From Anthonomus grandis grandis (taxonomy: Eukaryota; Arthropoda; Insecta; Coleoptera; Curculionidae): a stretch of 64,000 nucleotides of DNA. This document shows, one piece after another, positions 46,449-57,095 of the stretch. Positions within the stretch are counted from its first letter, which is position 1; every line of letters begins with the position of its first letter. The notes beneath the pieces are model-generated. The model made no database searches. It saw only the letters and a list, made by a program, of their open reading frames with translations, and had not been told where the DNA came from. Location of the stretch: positions 3,319,644-3,383,643 of the forward strand of contig NC_065548.1 of assembly GCF_022605725.1 (NCBI RefSeq), written 5' to 3'. Position numbers and translations under genes: made by a program.

Positions 46449-46789
46449 GTGAGTTTTACGGTCGTTAGTGTTTAGCGAAATTAGACGTGGTCTTTTAGAA
46501 GCATCTACCAGTTCTAATTATGTACTTTTAGTCATATATTACGCACATTTGTTTACACAAGTCAATTAAATTTAAAGAATTTAATTGTATAAAACTTTAA
46601 TTTCGAGTATCGATCAAAGTATGTCACAAATCTATATCGCAGTATTGCTATTCACCTCATTCATTAATTTTAGTTCACTAATTTTACATTGTAGACGTAC
46701 ATACTCTAACCACATACAGTACAAATATAAGCATTAATTCCACCATATAAAAACGAAAAATAAAAAATTAAATCGAGCGCCTCCTCATG
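46449..46789 (+). other. Intron sequence after bromodomain 2 exon
   Basis: AT-rich; no gene or element recognised. Confidence 0.5.
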
Positions 46790-49010
46790 ATGCCACATGC
46801 TAGGCATGGATAACTACAGATCCATTCAGAAAATCCTCCATTTTATAGATTGCACTCTTGCATGAGGCAGATTTAATTACCTGGACAAATCTTTTAAACT
46901 CAAGCCTTTGAACATTTCTGGGTATTTTATTGAAAAAAAAAGAGGCAAGATAGTCGACACCGATATCCCCATCATTGGGGATAAAATAGGTGTGAAAATA
47001 AATTCTCCAACTTACTCTTTATATATTTAATACATATTAAAATGTATAGAGCTAGCAATTTGAATATTCTTTCTGTGTTTGCATAATGACCCCTGAGTTG
47101 TAATGAGACATAAAGAAAGAGTGGTGTGCTAATAAGAGTGATTGTCTAGGTTATTCAATTTAGAAAGTCAAGAAATTATTGCGACTTTCCCATAACAAAA
47201 TTGAGTCACAACTAATGTCTCTTGCCTGGCATATTTCTTTATATTGCTAAACATTCTTTGTGTTTTAGTATCATTCAGTGACATTTCATTTGTGACAGAC
47301 CGCTCACTTGCCAAATGGTGTCTTACGTCTGTAATTGGTCTAGTAATGTCCAAAAATGTATTTTTACAAAAAATCCAGTTTGTTTCTGTAAGGTGAGATC
47401 CAGTAGAAATTCTAAAAATTGTCACGGCACTTTTGACCCGAAATTGGTACAAATGTCACATAGATCGTTATGAAATGATGTCTCTCGTCCGTAATTGGTC
47501 TAGTCACGTTCAAAAACTAATTTTTTCAAAAGATCTAGAATGTTTCTATAATGTGGGATATGGCAGAAAGTCAAAAAACGCACTTTTGAGCCCTAAATCA
47601 GTATAAATGTCACTCAGAGATCCAGAATTCATAAACGATCGCTATGAAATGATATCTCGCGTCTGTAATTGGCCTAATCACGTCCAAAAAATAATTTTTC
47701 CAAAAGATCCAAAATGTTTCTAGAAGGCGAGATGTGGTAGAAAGTCAAAAAACCCACTTTTGACCGCCAAATCGGTATAAATGTCACTCGGAGATCCACA
47801 ATTCATGGACGATCGTTATGAAATGATGTCTCTTATCTGTAAGTGGCCTAATCGCGTCCAAAAAACAATTTTTCCATTAGATTCAGAATGTTTCTGTAAG
47901 GTGAGATGCAGTAAAAATTCGAAAAAGGCACTTTTGACCCATAAATCGATATAAATGTCACTCAGAGATCCAGAATTCATGGACGATCGTTATGAAATGA
48001 TGTCTCTTATCTGTAAGTGGCCTAATCACGTCCAAAAAATTATTTTTTTAATAGATTCAGAATGTTTCTGTAAGGTGAGATGCAGTAGAAATTCGAAAAA
48101 GGCACTTTTGACCCATAAATTGATATAAATGTCACTCGGAGATCCACAATTCATGGACGATCGTTATGAAATGATGTCTCTTATCTGTAAGTGGCCTAAT
48201 CACGTCCAAAAAATTATTTTTTCAATAGATTCAGAATGTTTCTGTAAGGTGAGATGCAGTAGAAATTCGAAAAAGGCACTTTTGACCCATAAATTGATAT
48301 AAATGTCACTCATAGATCCACAATTCATGGACAATCGTTATGAAATTATGTCTTCCGTCTGTAATTGGTCTAGTCAAACCAAAAAAAAAAAAAAAAATCC
48401 AAAATATGCAGATTCTTTCTATAAGGTGAGATGCGGTAGATCCCGTCAAAAAAAGTACTTTTGATCCTCAAATCGGTATAAATGTTACTCAGATCCACAA
48501 TTCATGGACGATCGTTATGAAATGATGTCTCTCGTTTGTAATTGGCTTAGTCACGTCCAAAAAATAGTTTTTTAATCCGCTCACTTGCCCCTTGCTATAC
48601 TTGTTTCTACTTCTTTACCATTCGGATTTTTCATCAAGATTGTAGCATCATCAGCAAATTGTACTAAGTTCTGCCTCCGCCCTAACTAAGATCATTGATA
48701 TAAATAGCAACCGGCATGAATGTAACACTATTCATGCCAGTTACTCAAATAAGATATAAGAAGCTTGATACTAACAGGATCAAAATTATATTGCTGAAGC
48801 TTTGAGATAAGGAGACCATGGGATAAACAGTCAAATGCTTTTGTTAGGTCGCAGAAAACTGCACCCACAAGGCCTCTACATTTAGTGCCATTTATAATCT
48901 TTTCAACTAAATAAATAAGGGCATCGGTTGTGGATTTTTTGTCTGACATAAACAGTTTGTGTGTTTCAAAGTGTGCCACAATCCGCAATTTCAAAATCAA
49001 CTTTCTTCAT
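46790..49010 (-). mobile_element. LINE fragment split by a satellite array
   Basis: The right part (48580-49010, minus strand) encodes TDALIYLVEKIINGTKCR, GAVFCDLTKAFDCLSHG and LLISYLSNWHE, then a QFADDATILMKN motif near 48650. The left part (46790-47310) encodes the C-terminal end: YLASFFFNKIPRNVQ and KSASCKSAIYKMEDFLN. The two are parts of one degenerate LINE, separated by the 174-bp array. Confidence 0.75.
47309..48576. repeat. 174-bp satellite array (about 7 copies) with 13-bp flanking direct repeat
   Basis: The anchor GATCGTTATGAAATGATGTC (with variants) recurs at 47463, 47637, 47811, 47985, 48159, 48333 and about 48510, in steps of 174 bp except the last (177). The 13-bp sequence CCGCTCACTTGCC is found on both sides (about 47290 and 48580). 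A poly(A) run near 48380 accounts for the longer last step. Confidence 0.93.
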
Positions 49011-50019
49011 TAATGGTATTGCTTGGGTCATTAACATTAGAATTTTTTGGCAACGGAATTACTTAAGCAATTTTAAGGCTCAAAAAAAAATTCCTTTTCT
49101 TAAGCATTAACGTCAGTCGGTTACACAGCCCCTAACCTCATTATATCTTAGTAAATTGAATGAAAAAGGAGGTTTATTTTTTTAAAATCTTGTGAGTAGA
49201 TGATTTAATTTTGTGTTTTTATAGAAGTTGCTGAAAAAACCTTGTTTTAGTTTTCTAAATCAAACATCACTTTGGAGTGATGTTTTATTGCAACATGTAT
49301 TTTTTTTTTCATTTATAAGAAGACCCAACAAGCAGGTTTGAGCTTTTGCCAATAATATTTTTGTTATATGCTAATTTATACTTTCTCATTTTATTTTTAT
49401 ACTTTTTCCTTTATGCCTTCCTCATATTAATAAGGTAACCGGAGGAGAAATTCTGACAGAGTTCAGACAGAAAGTGTAATTTTTTACCCATAGATGTGTG
49501 ATAGTGAACCAGGGCTTCTTAAGTCCATTAAGATTTATCTCTGAGTGTCTGAGAGACTACTCTAGTCTTTTTCACAAACCTGTTTATAAAAGTCAGCAAA
49601 ACCTTTCTGTGTAAGGGTAAATTTTACCTCCTTTCCAATACCATATTGCTTGATATCTAATTGCATATATAAAACCACTTTTTTTTAAATTGCAAACCAC
49701 TACTGTATCTCATACTTCTTTGATGTTCTAATTAAAAAGTTGACCAGACAAATGTTTCTACATTTTGGTTCTTTTATTGTTGTTTTTGTAACTAAATAAA
49801 TGTATTAAATCACGTAAAATGTCCACATATCAAAGCATCATGAGGAGGGGCAGGACTGTTTAAATTAGCAAACTAGTAGCATTTTTAATGCTGGTAAAAA
49901 ACCTAAAATTTTAAACAAAAAAGTTCATAATGACTTCTCCTAGGTTACAAATTAATGAAGGTATGACACCAGAAGGCAAACAATTAAATTCTATCGAAAA
50001 ACTTTATTATTTTTAACAT
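49011..50019 (+). other. Intronic AT-rich sequence
   Basis: No supported gene. There is a small near-palindrome around ATCACTTTGGAGTGATG (about 49266). Confidence 0.4.
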
Positions 50020-50700
50020 CAACTTATAATGTTACAAAATAAAAATAAAATAATTTTGGGCACGTTTTTCAACTGCTCGAACTGTCTTTTAAGTATGGCC
50101 CTACCATCTATTTAGGTTATCTTTTTCCTGACTGCAGTCTTTAAAGCGTCGACGGTATCCTACCTTCGCTTGTAATGTGGTCCTTTAATTAAGCCCACAA
50201 GAAAAGATCAAGTGGAGTTAGATCTGGCGATCTGGGAGGCCACTGGATGGGGCCATATGTTCCTATCCAGTGATCATTAAAAGTAGTACTTAAAAAATGA
50301 TAAGTACCTGAAAATGCAGATGATGTCTACGTATAAGATCCAATTCGTGTAAAAAATTATTCAAGATTTCCATAATAAATTCCACATATCTTTCACCAGT
50401 TAGGGTGAAGTACAGGCCAACAATTTTTGAACCAATTATATCGCACCAAACGTTGAAACTGAAAGGGACTCGTTGGATGTACTAACATGTTGGACTTTTT
50501 GGATGTACTAACAAACGATTTTCCCTTGATCAATAACGGTGGTGTTCTCTATTAAGCATTCCAGAATTTGATTTCAACAGATTTCTCGCCAATTATTTGC
50601 ACATTAATATGCATTATTTTGAAGCCAATGATACTAGTTCTTTTGTGTTTCATCGTGGCCCACTTGTCCAATTATCTTGCTCTACTTACTTTTTTAATTT
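50020..50700 (-). mobile_element. Mariner-like relic, same clade as the elements at 7.7 and 62.6 kb
   Basis: On the minus strand one reads WIGTYGPIQWPPRSPDLTP with LDLFLWA, then LKDHITSEGRIPSTL, and upstream FNVWCDIIGSKIVGLYFTL and TGERYVEFIMEILNNFLHEL. This is the second half of the transposase, including the third catalytic Asp. The QQDG motif is degraded and stops are present. No clear terminal repeats. Confidence 0.78.
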
Positions 50701-50820
50701 AGTAACTTAACACCTGAATATAAAACATCATAATTTGAAACGTTTTCACAACTGTTCTATAGCACCTGACCAGTTTTCCACGACTAATTGAAATGTTTTC
50801 ATAAATATTTTTTGGTTTAG

Positions 50821-50974
50821 ATTCGCAAAAATCCCTGACGAACCACTGAACAGGATAAGCGGTACTGTTTCGCAGGAATCCAGCTCGTCCGGATTAGAAT
50901 CTGAAAGCTCCAGTGATACGGAGGATTCGGAAGAAGAGCGACGGAATAAGCAATTAAAGCAACTCGAAAAGGAG
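50821..50974 (+). CDS. fs(1)h: BET protein, coding exon 9: Ser/Glu-rich region after bromodomain 2
   Basis: Phase 2 entry completes Lys, giving KFAKIPDEP, the conserved end of bromodomain 2. SQESSSSGLESESSSDTEDS then forms the Ser/acidic stretch typical of BET proteins (a casein-kinase-2-phosphorylated region in the family), and EERRNKQLKQLEKE starts the coiled-coil-like motif B. Ends in phase 0. Confidence 0.93.
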
Positions 50975-51056
50975 GTGAGCTATAGTTTTAAGTTTAGTAA
51001 AAAAAGTGTACGAGAAACGCTCCAAAGGTTTACTTGAAACTAATCGGGTGTTTCAG

Positions 51057-51192
51057 TTGTCGGCCATGCAAGAAAGGATGAGAAAATTAGTGGAGGAGAG
51101 CACCAAACGGAAAAAAGAAAAGAAGAAGCAGAAGATCGAGAAGCCTAAAAAGGGATCGATGCAACCTTTGAATTCAGTTCCAAATAGTACTG
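51057..51192 (+). CDS. fs(1)h: BET protein, coding exon 10: motif B and Lys-rich stretch
   Basis: LSAMQERMRKLVEESTKRKK continues the helix begun in exon 9 (BET dimerisation motif B in the family), followed by a very Lys-rich run (KEKKKQKIEKPKKG). The intron before it is only 82 bp. The donor ACT G|GTAAGG leaves in phase 1. Confidence 0.93.
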
Positions 51193-51639
51193 GTAAGGTT
51201 TTTGTTCATTCTTATTTTTTTAGTTGTATGTTACAAAGTATTTTTTAAATAGTTAGAGAAACTTAGTTCTTGGGTTTATTAATAAGTAAGGAAACTCCTT
51301 AAAGTCAGTATTATTTTTAACACTTTTGGGCCTATAATTTGCTTAAAATTGCCCTTACAGTTAAGTGTTTTTCACACTTAAAGTGGGTTTTTAAACCGGA
51401 TATTTAAGAAAAAGTTTCATTAACCGGGGAATTTCTCAAAAACACTCCACTCAATCTAATCGCACAAATTCGTTAGAGCTGAATGTCAGGATGATTTTCG
51501 TTTCTTCAGAATCTGCCATCAAATATGCGAATTTCCAACAGTGTGTCTGTTTCCTGGGTGTTCACCTTGATTTGGGGCCGACATGTCTAGGAGCTAAGTA
51601 AAAAAGCTCGGTCTTATTCTGAGTTTAGTGTGTACTCTT
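51193..51639 (+). other. Intronic sequence
   Basis: No supported gene or element end. Confidence 0.4.
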
Positions 51640-52760
51640 GAAAGTATATTCTAGAATGGGGACATTCTTTTTGCCTTATAGAGAAAATGTTTCAGGAGTC
51701 TGGGAAGTCTGGAATACAGGCATGAATGCTGTCAGGTTTTTGTTCAGCTGATATTGCCTTGTACTTGGTTTTTCAGCTCCTTCCAAAGGTTTTCAATAGG
51801 GTTAAGGTCAGGCGATTGTGATGCCCATTCCAGAACCGAAACCCTATTTTGTGAAAACCATTGTTTAACAATCCATGGCGTACGTTTAAGGTCCTTATCT
51901 TGTTGATACATCCACCTTTTAGACATATTTTCTTCGGCATATGGTAGCATGACTCTATCCAAGATATCCAAATAACTTTCTTTTGTCATGGTCTCTTTAA
52001 TCCAAAATATGGGACCTACTGCATTGTAGGAAAAACAGCCCCGCAGTTTGATATTTCCACATCTGTGCTTAACTGTGCCTATTGGTTCCTAGGATTATAT
52101 TGTTCTTTCTTCCTCCTTACGAAACTCCTAACGAATATTATTTCATCTGATGCGAATAAGTTGATCTTCATCTCATCACTAAAAAGACTGTTGCACCAAT
52201 TTCTTTGAAAATTTTCATTAAAAAATATTCTTAATAAATGGCAGTCTTTGTTTTATAGTCTTTTTGCTTAGAAATGGGACTTTTCTGGCCACTTGACCAT
52301 ATAATTTTTGATCTTGCAAACGTCGTCTTCTTATCGTCCTAGTGTAAAATACTTAGGCTTAAGTTTCGCGTTATAGAGGTAGATGTGGCAAAAGGTTGTT
52401 TACTGATTTCGCGTACAATAAGCTTATCAGTCTTCCGTGTGGTTTTTCTTGGACGGCCTCGATTTTCAGGCACATTTTCTGTTTTTTTTTTGTGTTTTTT
52501 AAACTCTGGAGACTACACAAGGTGATCTTTTAAGCACATTTGCAATAAATGCATAGGATTTATTTTCTTGACTTCTCAATTGCAAAATTAGACGCATATT
52601 GACCCCTATTTACCAACGCGATGCAACGATCTTGTTGAATCACAGATTAAATGCCAGAAGAAAATGCGTAGTATTTTATTTGGAAATTCCAACATATAGT
52701 AAAGCTAATTCAGTTTGATGTGGAATTTGATATGCACTCTTATTTTTTTGGCCACAACTG
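51640..52760 (-). mobile_element. Tc1-like element (DD34E family), decayed
   Basis: The minus-strand frame 51744-51989 reads VMLPYAEENMSKRWMYQQD and WASQSPDLNPIENLWKELK, carrying the second Asp and the final Glu of the DDE triad. Upstream scraps include VPENRGRPRKTTRKTDKLI, the GRPR AT-hook between the two DNA-binding halves. The right end reads inward as CAGTTGTGGCCAAAAAAATA (about 52760). The left end was not found. Frameshifts and stops make it inactive. Confidence 0.82.
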
Positions 52761-52939
52761 TATAATGCTTTCTCATAAGCCTTTTACCGTAAAAAATTAC
52801 GAATTTCGCGTATACACATCCATTAAATCCTTTTTTTTTTTAATTCGGCGTTTTATTTACCTCCTTTTGTAAATATCGTATTTAAACACAAAATAATGAT
52901 CATGTAACGGTCGAAATCTGAAAACGAAGCAATAATTAG

Positions 52940-53116
52940 GCGGGAAGACGTCGACGAATCAGGGACCGGGCGGCATCGGCGGGGGCGGCAAACAATTGCC
53001 GACCGCCCCGGATAGCGTCGGCGCAGAGGACGGCGTGTCCGAAACTAAAACGGGCGGCGGGGCGGAACGAGGGGGCGGCGCGCAGGCCGCCACCGCCAAG
53101 ACGCCCAAAACTAAAG
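52940..53116 (+). CDS. fs(1)h: BET protein, coding exon 11: Gly-rich linker
   Basis: No long domain here, but splice phases are exact (enters phase 1 after AATAATTAG, leaves phase 1 at AAA G|GTAAGG), and composition switches from AT-rich to strongly GC-rich. It encodes GKTSTNQGPGGIGGGGKQLP, SVGAEDGVSETKTGGG and AQAATAKTPKTK, a flexible linker between the Lys-rich region and the NET domain. Poorly conserved in the family, so called from splice logic and composition. Confidence 0.85.
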
Positions 53117-53162
53117 GTAAGGTCGGGTAGAAGGAGAGCCGAAACTGGGTTGTTGGTTGAGG

Positions 53163-53199
<37 letters not shown>

Positions 53200-54091
53200 A
53201 TTAGATTTTTATTTTTACGTTGTTGTCGCATTTAATGTTTTTCCATGGTGGCCACTAGGTGATTGAATAAACCGAGTTGATGGCTATCTTAGAATAACAT
53301 TGGATAAGCGAAAACTAAATTTTATGTTATTGGCATGGATTACAGTAGTCTTGAATATGCGGAAACGATAATTATGGTATTGATGCATGGAGTCTTGTAG
53401 ATTTTTATCGATTTCTCTTAATTATATTGAAATAATTTAGCAGTGACGTTGTCTCGATACCAACGACCACGTTTCTAGTGCATGTGACTAGATTAACGCC
53501 CCAAAATCTTTCAATTGTAGGCCTTTGACGCTTAGTGTAAACGTATTTCAAGCTTTAAGTGAATCAAAACATGTAATTCTAGCACCGCTTTTATTTTTAA
53601 TCCAGTCGCACGCACCGCTTCTTCTGTTTGACCTTACTTTCGTAAATTTTGGTTGATTTATACACTAGTGTACTGGTTTCAGTAGTTATTATGTAAAACT
53701 TATTGATTTTTAGATGTACGGAGGTGAATGGAAAATATTAATCCCTCAAATCTCTTGGAAAATAAAACATTTATTAAAGATTAATTAAAAAATCGTTACG
53801 CAATTGAAGCCTATTTAAAAAATATCGCATACATTCAGAGCAGATCTCGTTTTAGTTCACATAGAACATTGAAAGCTTTTAAATGTTCTAAGCGTATCGA
53901 TATTCAATTATATGCGAATAGGCGCATCACTTATAATATTGCACTTACAGTAACCAAATTATTATTTTACAGTGTGTATTAGACAAATAGAATAAATTGC
54001 ATAATAAATAAATGGGGATATTCTCGAAAAAACCCGTCAGACACGTCGATAGGTATTTTTATTTGTCTATTTTTTTAGCACAAAAAAATTG
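53117..54091 (+). other. Intron sequence with (ATT)n microsatellite
   Basis: A (TTA)n run lies at about 53167-53199. No gene or other element was supported. Confidence 0.5.
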
Positions 54092-54158
54092 TACAGGGTG
54101 CCTCATTATGTAGCAGTGGACAATATCAACTTTCTTATTTTAAATGCGACGCCCTGTA
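54092..54158. repeat. 67-bp element with TACAGGG...CCCTGTA ends
   Basis: Bounded by TACAGGGTGCC and GCCCTGTA. The same terminal sequence marks the mariner-like elements at 7681 and 62604, so this looks like a miniature or solo end-pair derivative. Confidence 0.5.
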
Positions 54159-54281
54159 TAATTTTTGGATTCTTTGGAATCTTAAATCATTATAATAAAA
54201 CAGATAAAGTAATCGTGTTCTACAGAAAAACCACTATCAAAATCATGTTTTCCTTTTTATTGTATTAAATAATAACGGAAA

Positions 54282-54432
54282 TACAGGGGGCGTCCCAAAA
54301 TCCAAAACTTTCAAAATCACTCGGTGGATTGAAAAACTATGACTGTAACACAATTATGCGAAAACCGCAAGGCTCGAGCTCCTATAGCATCCGAGATAAC
54401 CTTCAAAAGTGTCCAAATTTGGATACCCTGTG
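54282..54432. repeat. About 150-bp element with CAGGG...CCCTG ends
   Basis: Begins TACAGGGGGCGTCCCAAAAT and ends CCAAATTTGGATACCCTGTG. The ends are imperfect inverted repeats related to those of the mariner-like family in this window. No coding content. Confidence 0.5.
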
Positions 54433-55440
54433 CATGAAATATGACCACTGTTACATTTTTTTTTTGTTAAAAAAATAGGTAAGTAAAAGTACCAATCGAT
54501 GTATCTATGAGCGTTTTTTTTTTTTTTTTAAAAACGTCCCTATTTATTTATTATGGAGTTTATTCCATTTAGCTGATACACACTGAATACTATATTTCTA
54601 TCCATAAATCACACACACAAGTTTGCAATTTTTACTCTTTAAGAATTGATTTTCTGAAGAGCCATATCAGAGTACTGTCTCAAGTTTGACAAAAACAAAA
54701 CGATGTTTATTATATCGAAAGCCTTGGAAAAGTCACAAAAATTATACATAAGTGAATCAAACAGCTTTAGAATGCTGTTTGCAGACACTTCTGTCACTTT
54801 TATATATTTCCCGACTTAATAACAGGAATCAGGAAACTGTCCTGAAAACGGTTTTCATAGTGACGACAACTCTGGCTTCTTACAGTTATTACTATTATAC
54901 ACTTCCGCGCAACATTAACCGGACAACGAAAATTTGGTTCAAAGTCAATCGCTAATCACATTTTCAGTATTGCATCGATTTTGATATAAAATTTTTTGCC
55001 GAGTTTTAGGCCGTTTTTTCGTCATAATTTTTTCATATCGAAACTTCCAAGATTCTCTATTGATTTGTTAATTGCAAGTGGAATTTTACTCTAAACTTTT
55101 AAACACCCGGTGGAGAAAATTTACAACCTAATAATGATTCTGTTTGCTGCATTTTCAGGCCCCATCTTAACAAATTGTTTTTTGAAACGAAAAGCACTGC
55201 AAGCTTGAAGGAAACAATACAATAATGCTTTAGTAGCAAAAATTTCCTTTTAAAAATATTGCAAACTTGGCTGTTCTGACAATGGAAATATGCAGACACC
55301 GTGGCATGTCACAAATATTATTGTCAACGAATTACAGATTTAATTTTGCTGTACATTTTTAGTTTTTTTAAGCGTTTTTTAAGTTATTTTTGAATGTGCG
55401 TTTCGGAGCTGTTGCGTAAGCCCTAGGTTTAAAAATGATG
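54433..55440 (+). other. Intronic sequence
   Basis: No supported gene. AT-rich with T runs near 54520 and short frames without recognisable content. Confidence 0.4.
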
Positions 55441-56650
55441 GGCCCAAACTGGTTCTTGTTCAAGTAGACCTGAACAGGGAAGACGAAGGGCCACAAACTA
55501 GTGTTGTAAAAATCCGGATTAATTCAATATCCGGACAGTATTGATTCGGATGAATTGAAAATTCGGTTTTTTCATCCGGATTAATTCATCCTCTCGATGT
55601 CTCGCCCGTTTGGCAAATTATGTCATGTTTCTGGCTCGATGTTCGACCGTCCGGATAAACGTTTTTTATAGCTGTTTTTCGAATATAAGGTATGCATTAT
55701 GCAACCCATTAGACATTTCGTTTTTACGGATTTCTACATGATGTTAAAACTAAAATAGCCAATTATGTATGTAATAAATGAAGTGTATTTTAAACGATGC
55801 AAAATATCAATACGAAAATACTTTGTTGCCGATTGCCGGGTTATTTATCCGGACGATTTAATTCGGATTCTCTTAGCCGGTGAAACGTGGAACTTCGTGG
55901 GCCTCGTGCAAGCTCATACAATTATTTCATCGTCGGGCTAACGGACGACGGGTGGCGTGTGTCCGGACGATTTAGATATCCGGATTGATTCGGAATAATT
56001 TGATATTCGGATTGAACGGACGATTAATCCGGACTCTTCGCATCACTACCACAAACGCAGTTGAGGATCGATTTCTTCGTCTTTAAATTCTTTGAGAATG
56101 AACAGCCTCTGCTCCCGTTAAGGTAAGAAGGCTGACAGATGTTCACGGTACCTTGGTTTCACCTGATACCGTACGAAAAAAGTCAGCGAATCAGAATTTA
56201 ACATCTCGTGTATCTGCTACAAACAGGTCAGAGAACATTTTATCTTGGTGCATGATAATGCTCGACCTCACATAGCACAAATAACAAGGCAATATTAAAT
56301 CGACGGTCGAATACATGAACGAGAAAGAATGAATGAAAATGTTATTCAAGCTCGTGTATTTTATTACGTTCTTGACTTAAAACTTCTTTTGCTAAGACAA
56401 AAATACATAGTAGACCTTTGCTAGCAGCTTTCTCCAAGCAATGTGTTTCCTCTGAACTCCTTTATACGGTCTTCTAAAGCATTTTGAGTAACTTTAAAAA
56501 TATCTGCGGATTTTTTTGTACCCCATAGTTTCACTTTGGACAGCCTCAGTTGCTCTTAGCATGTCATTTTCCAACAAAAGGTTGTGCAAGGTTTTATTTC
56601 AAAAAAAATATTAAAATGGAAAAAATATATGAAAAATACCATCCCTAGCC
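55441..56650 (+). mobile_element. Decayed Tc1-like element hosting a hAT MITE
   Basis: At about 56230-56310 the + strand reads EHFILVHDNARPHIAQITRQ, the HDNARPHxA second catalytic block of Tc1/mariner transposases. Around it are scraps only. The MITE at 55499-56048 sits within its upstream part. Boundaries are uncertain. Confidence 0.6.
55499..56048. mobile_element. hAT-type MITE, 550 bp, with perfect 8-bp target duplication
   Basis: The left end TAGTGTTGTAAAAATCCGGA and the right end, read inward, TAGTGATGCGAAGAGTCCGG then ATTAAT form imperfect inverted repeats. The 8 bp CCACAAAC occurs immediately outside both ends (55491-55498 and 56049-56056). The inside is dominated by scattered CCGGATTAAT/CCGGACGATT subterminal motifs on both strands. 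No coding frame. Confidence 0.9.
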
Positions 56651-57095
56651 AGTTTTGCCGCAACTGTAGCTCTAAGACAAATCTGTCAATAGATTAAAAA
56701 CATAACTTACAATTCAATTACTTTATAAAAATAAATTGGCTACAGATACAAGCGTTTCATGCTAAATCTTTTGTTAACCTGGTTATTAGTGAACTGTAGA
56801 AACGATGAAAATATATAAAAATAAAGTCACGTACCTTAAGAAACACGTTTTCTAAAAAAACTCGCGAAAGCTTCAATATTGGCGCTATACAATTGTTTCA
56901 CCGACTGGTGAGGGCGCCACCGGATATGAAAATAAGGGAACTACCCGGTTTTGCCTCGCTACCTTTAAGCCAGTGCTTTTTCTTTAAGAATACAGATATC
57001 GAAATGAATCAAAGAACAAGTTGTTAAGAGAAGATGGTGCTTGAAAATGCATCAAAAATAATCATTATTCGGTTGTAAATGTGTTTAAAAGTTGA
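56651..57095 (+). other. Intronic sequence
   Basis: No supported gene or element. Confidence 0.35.
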
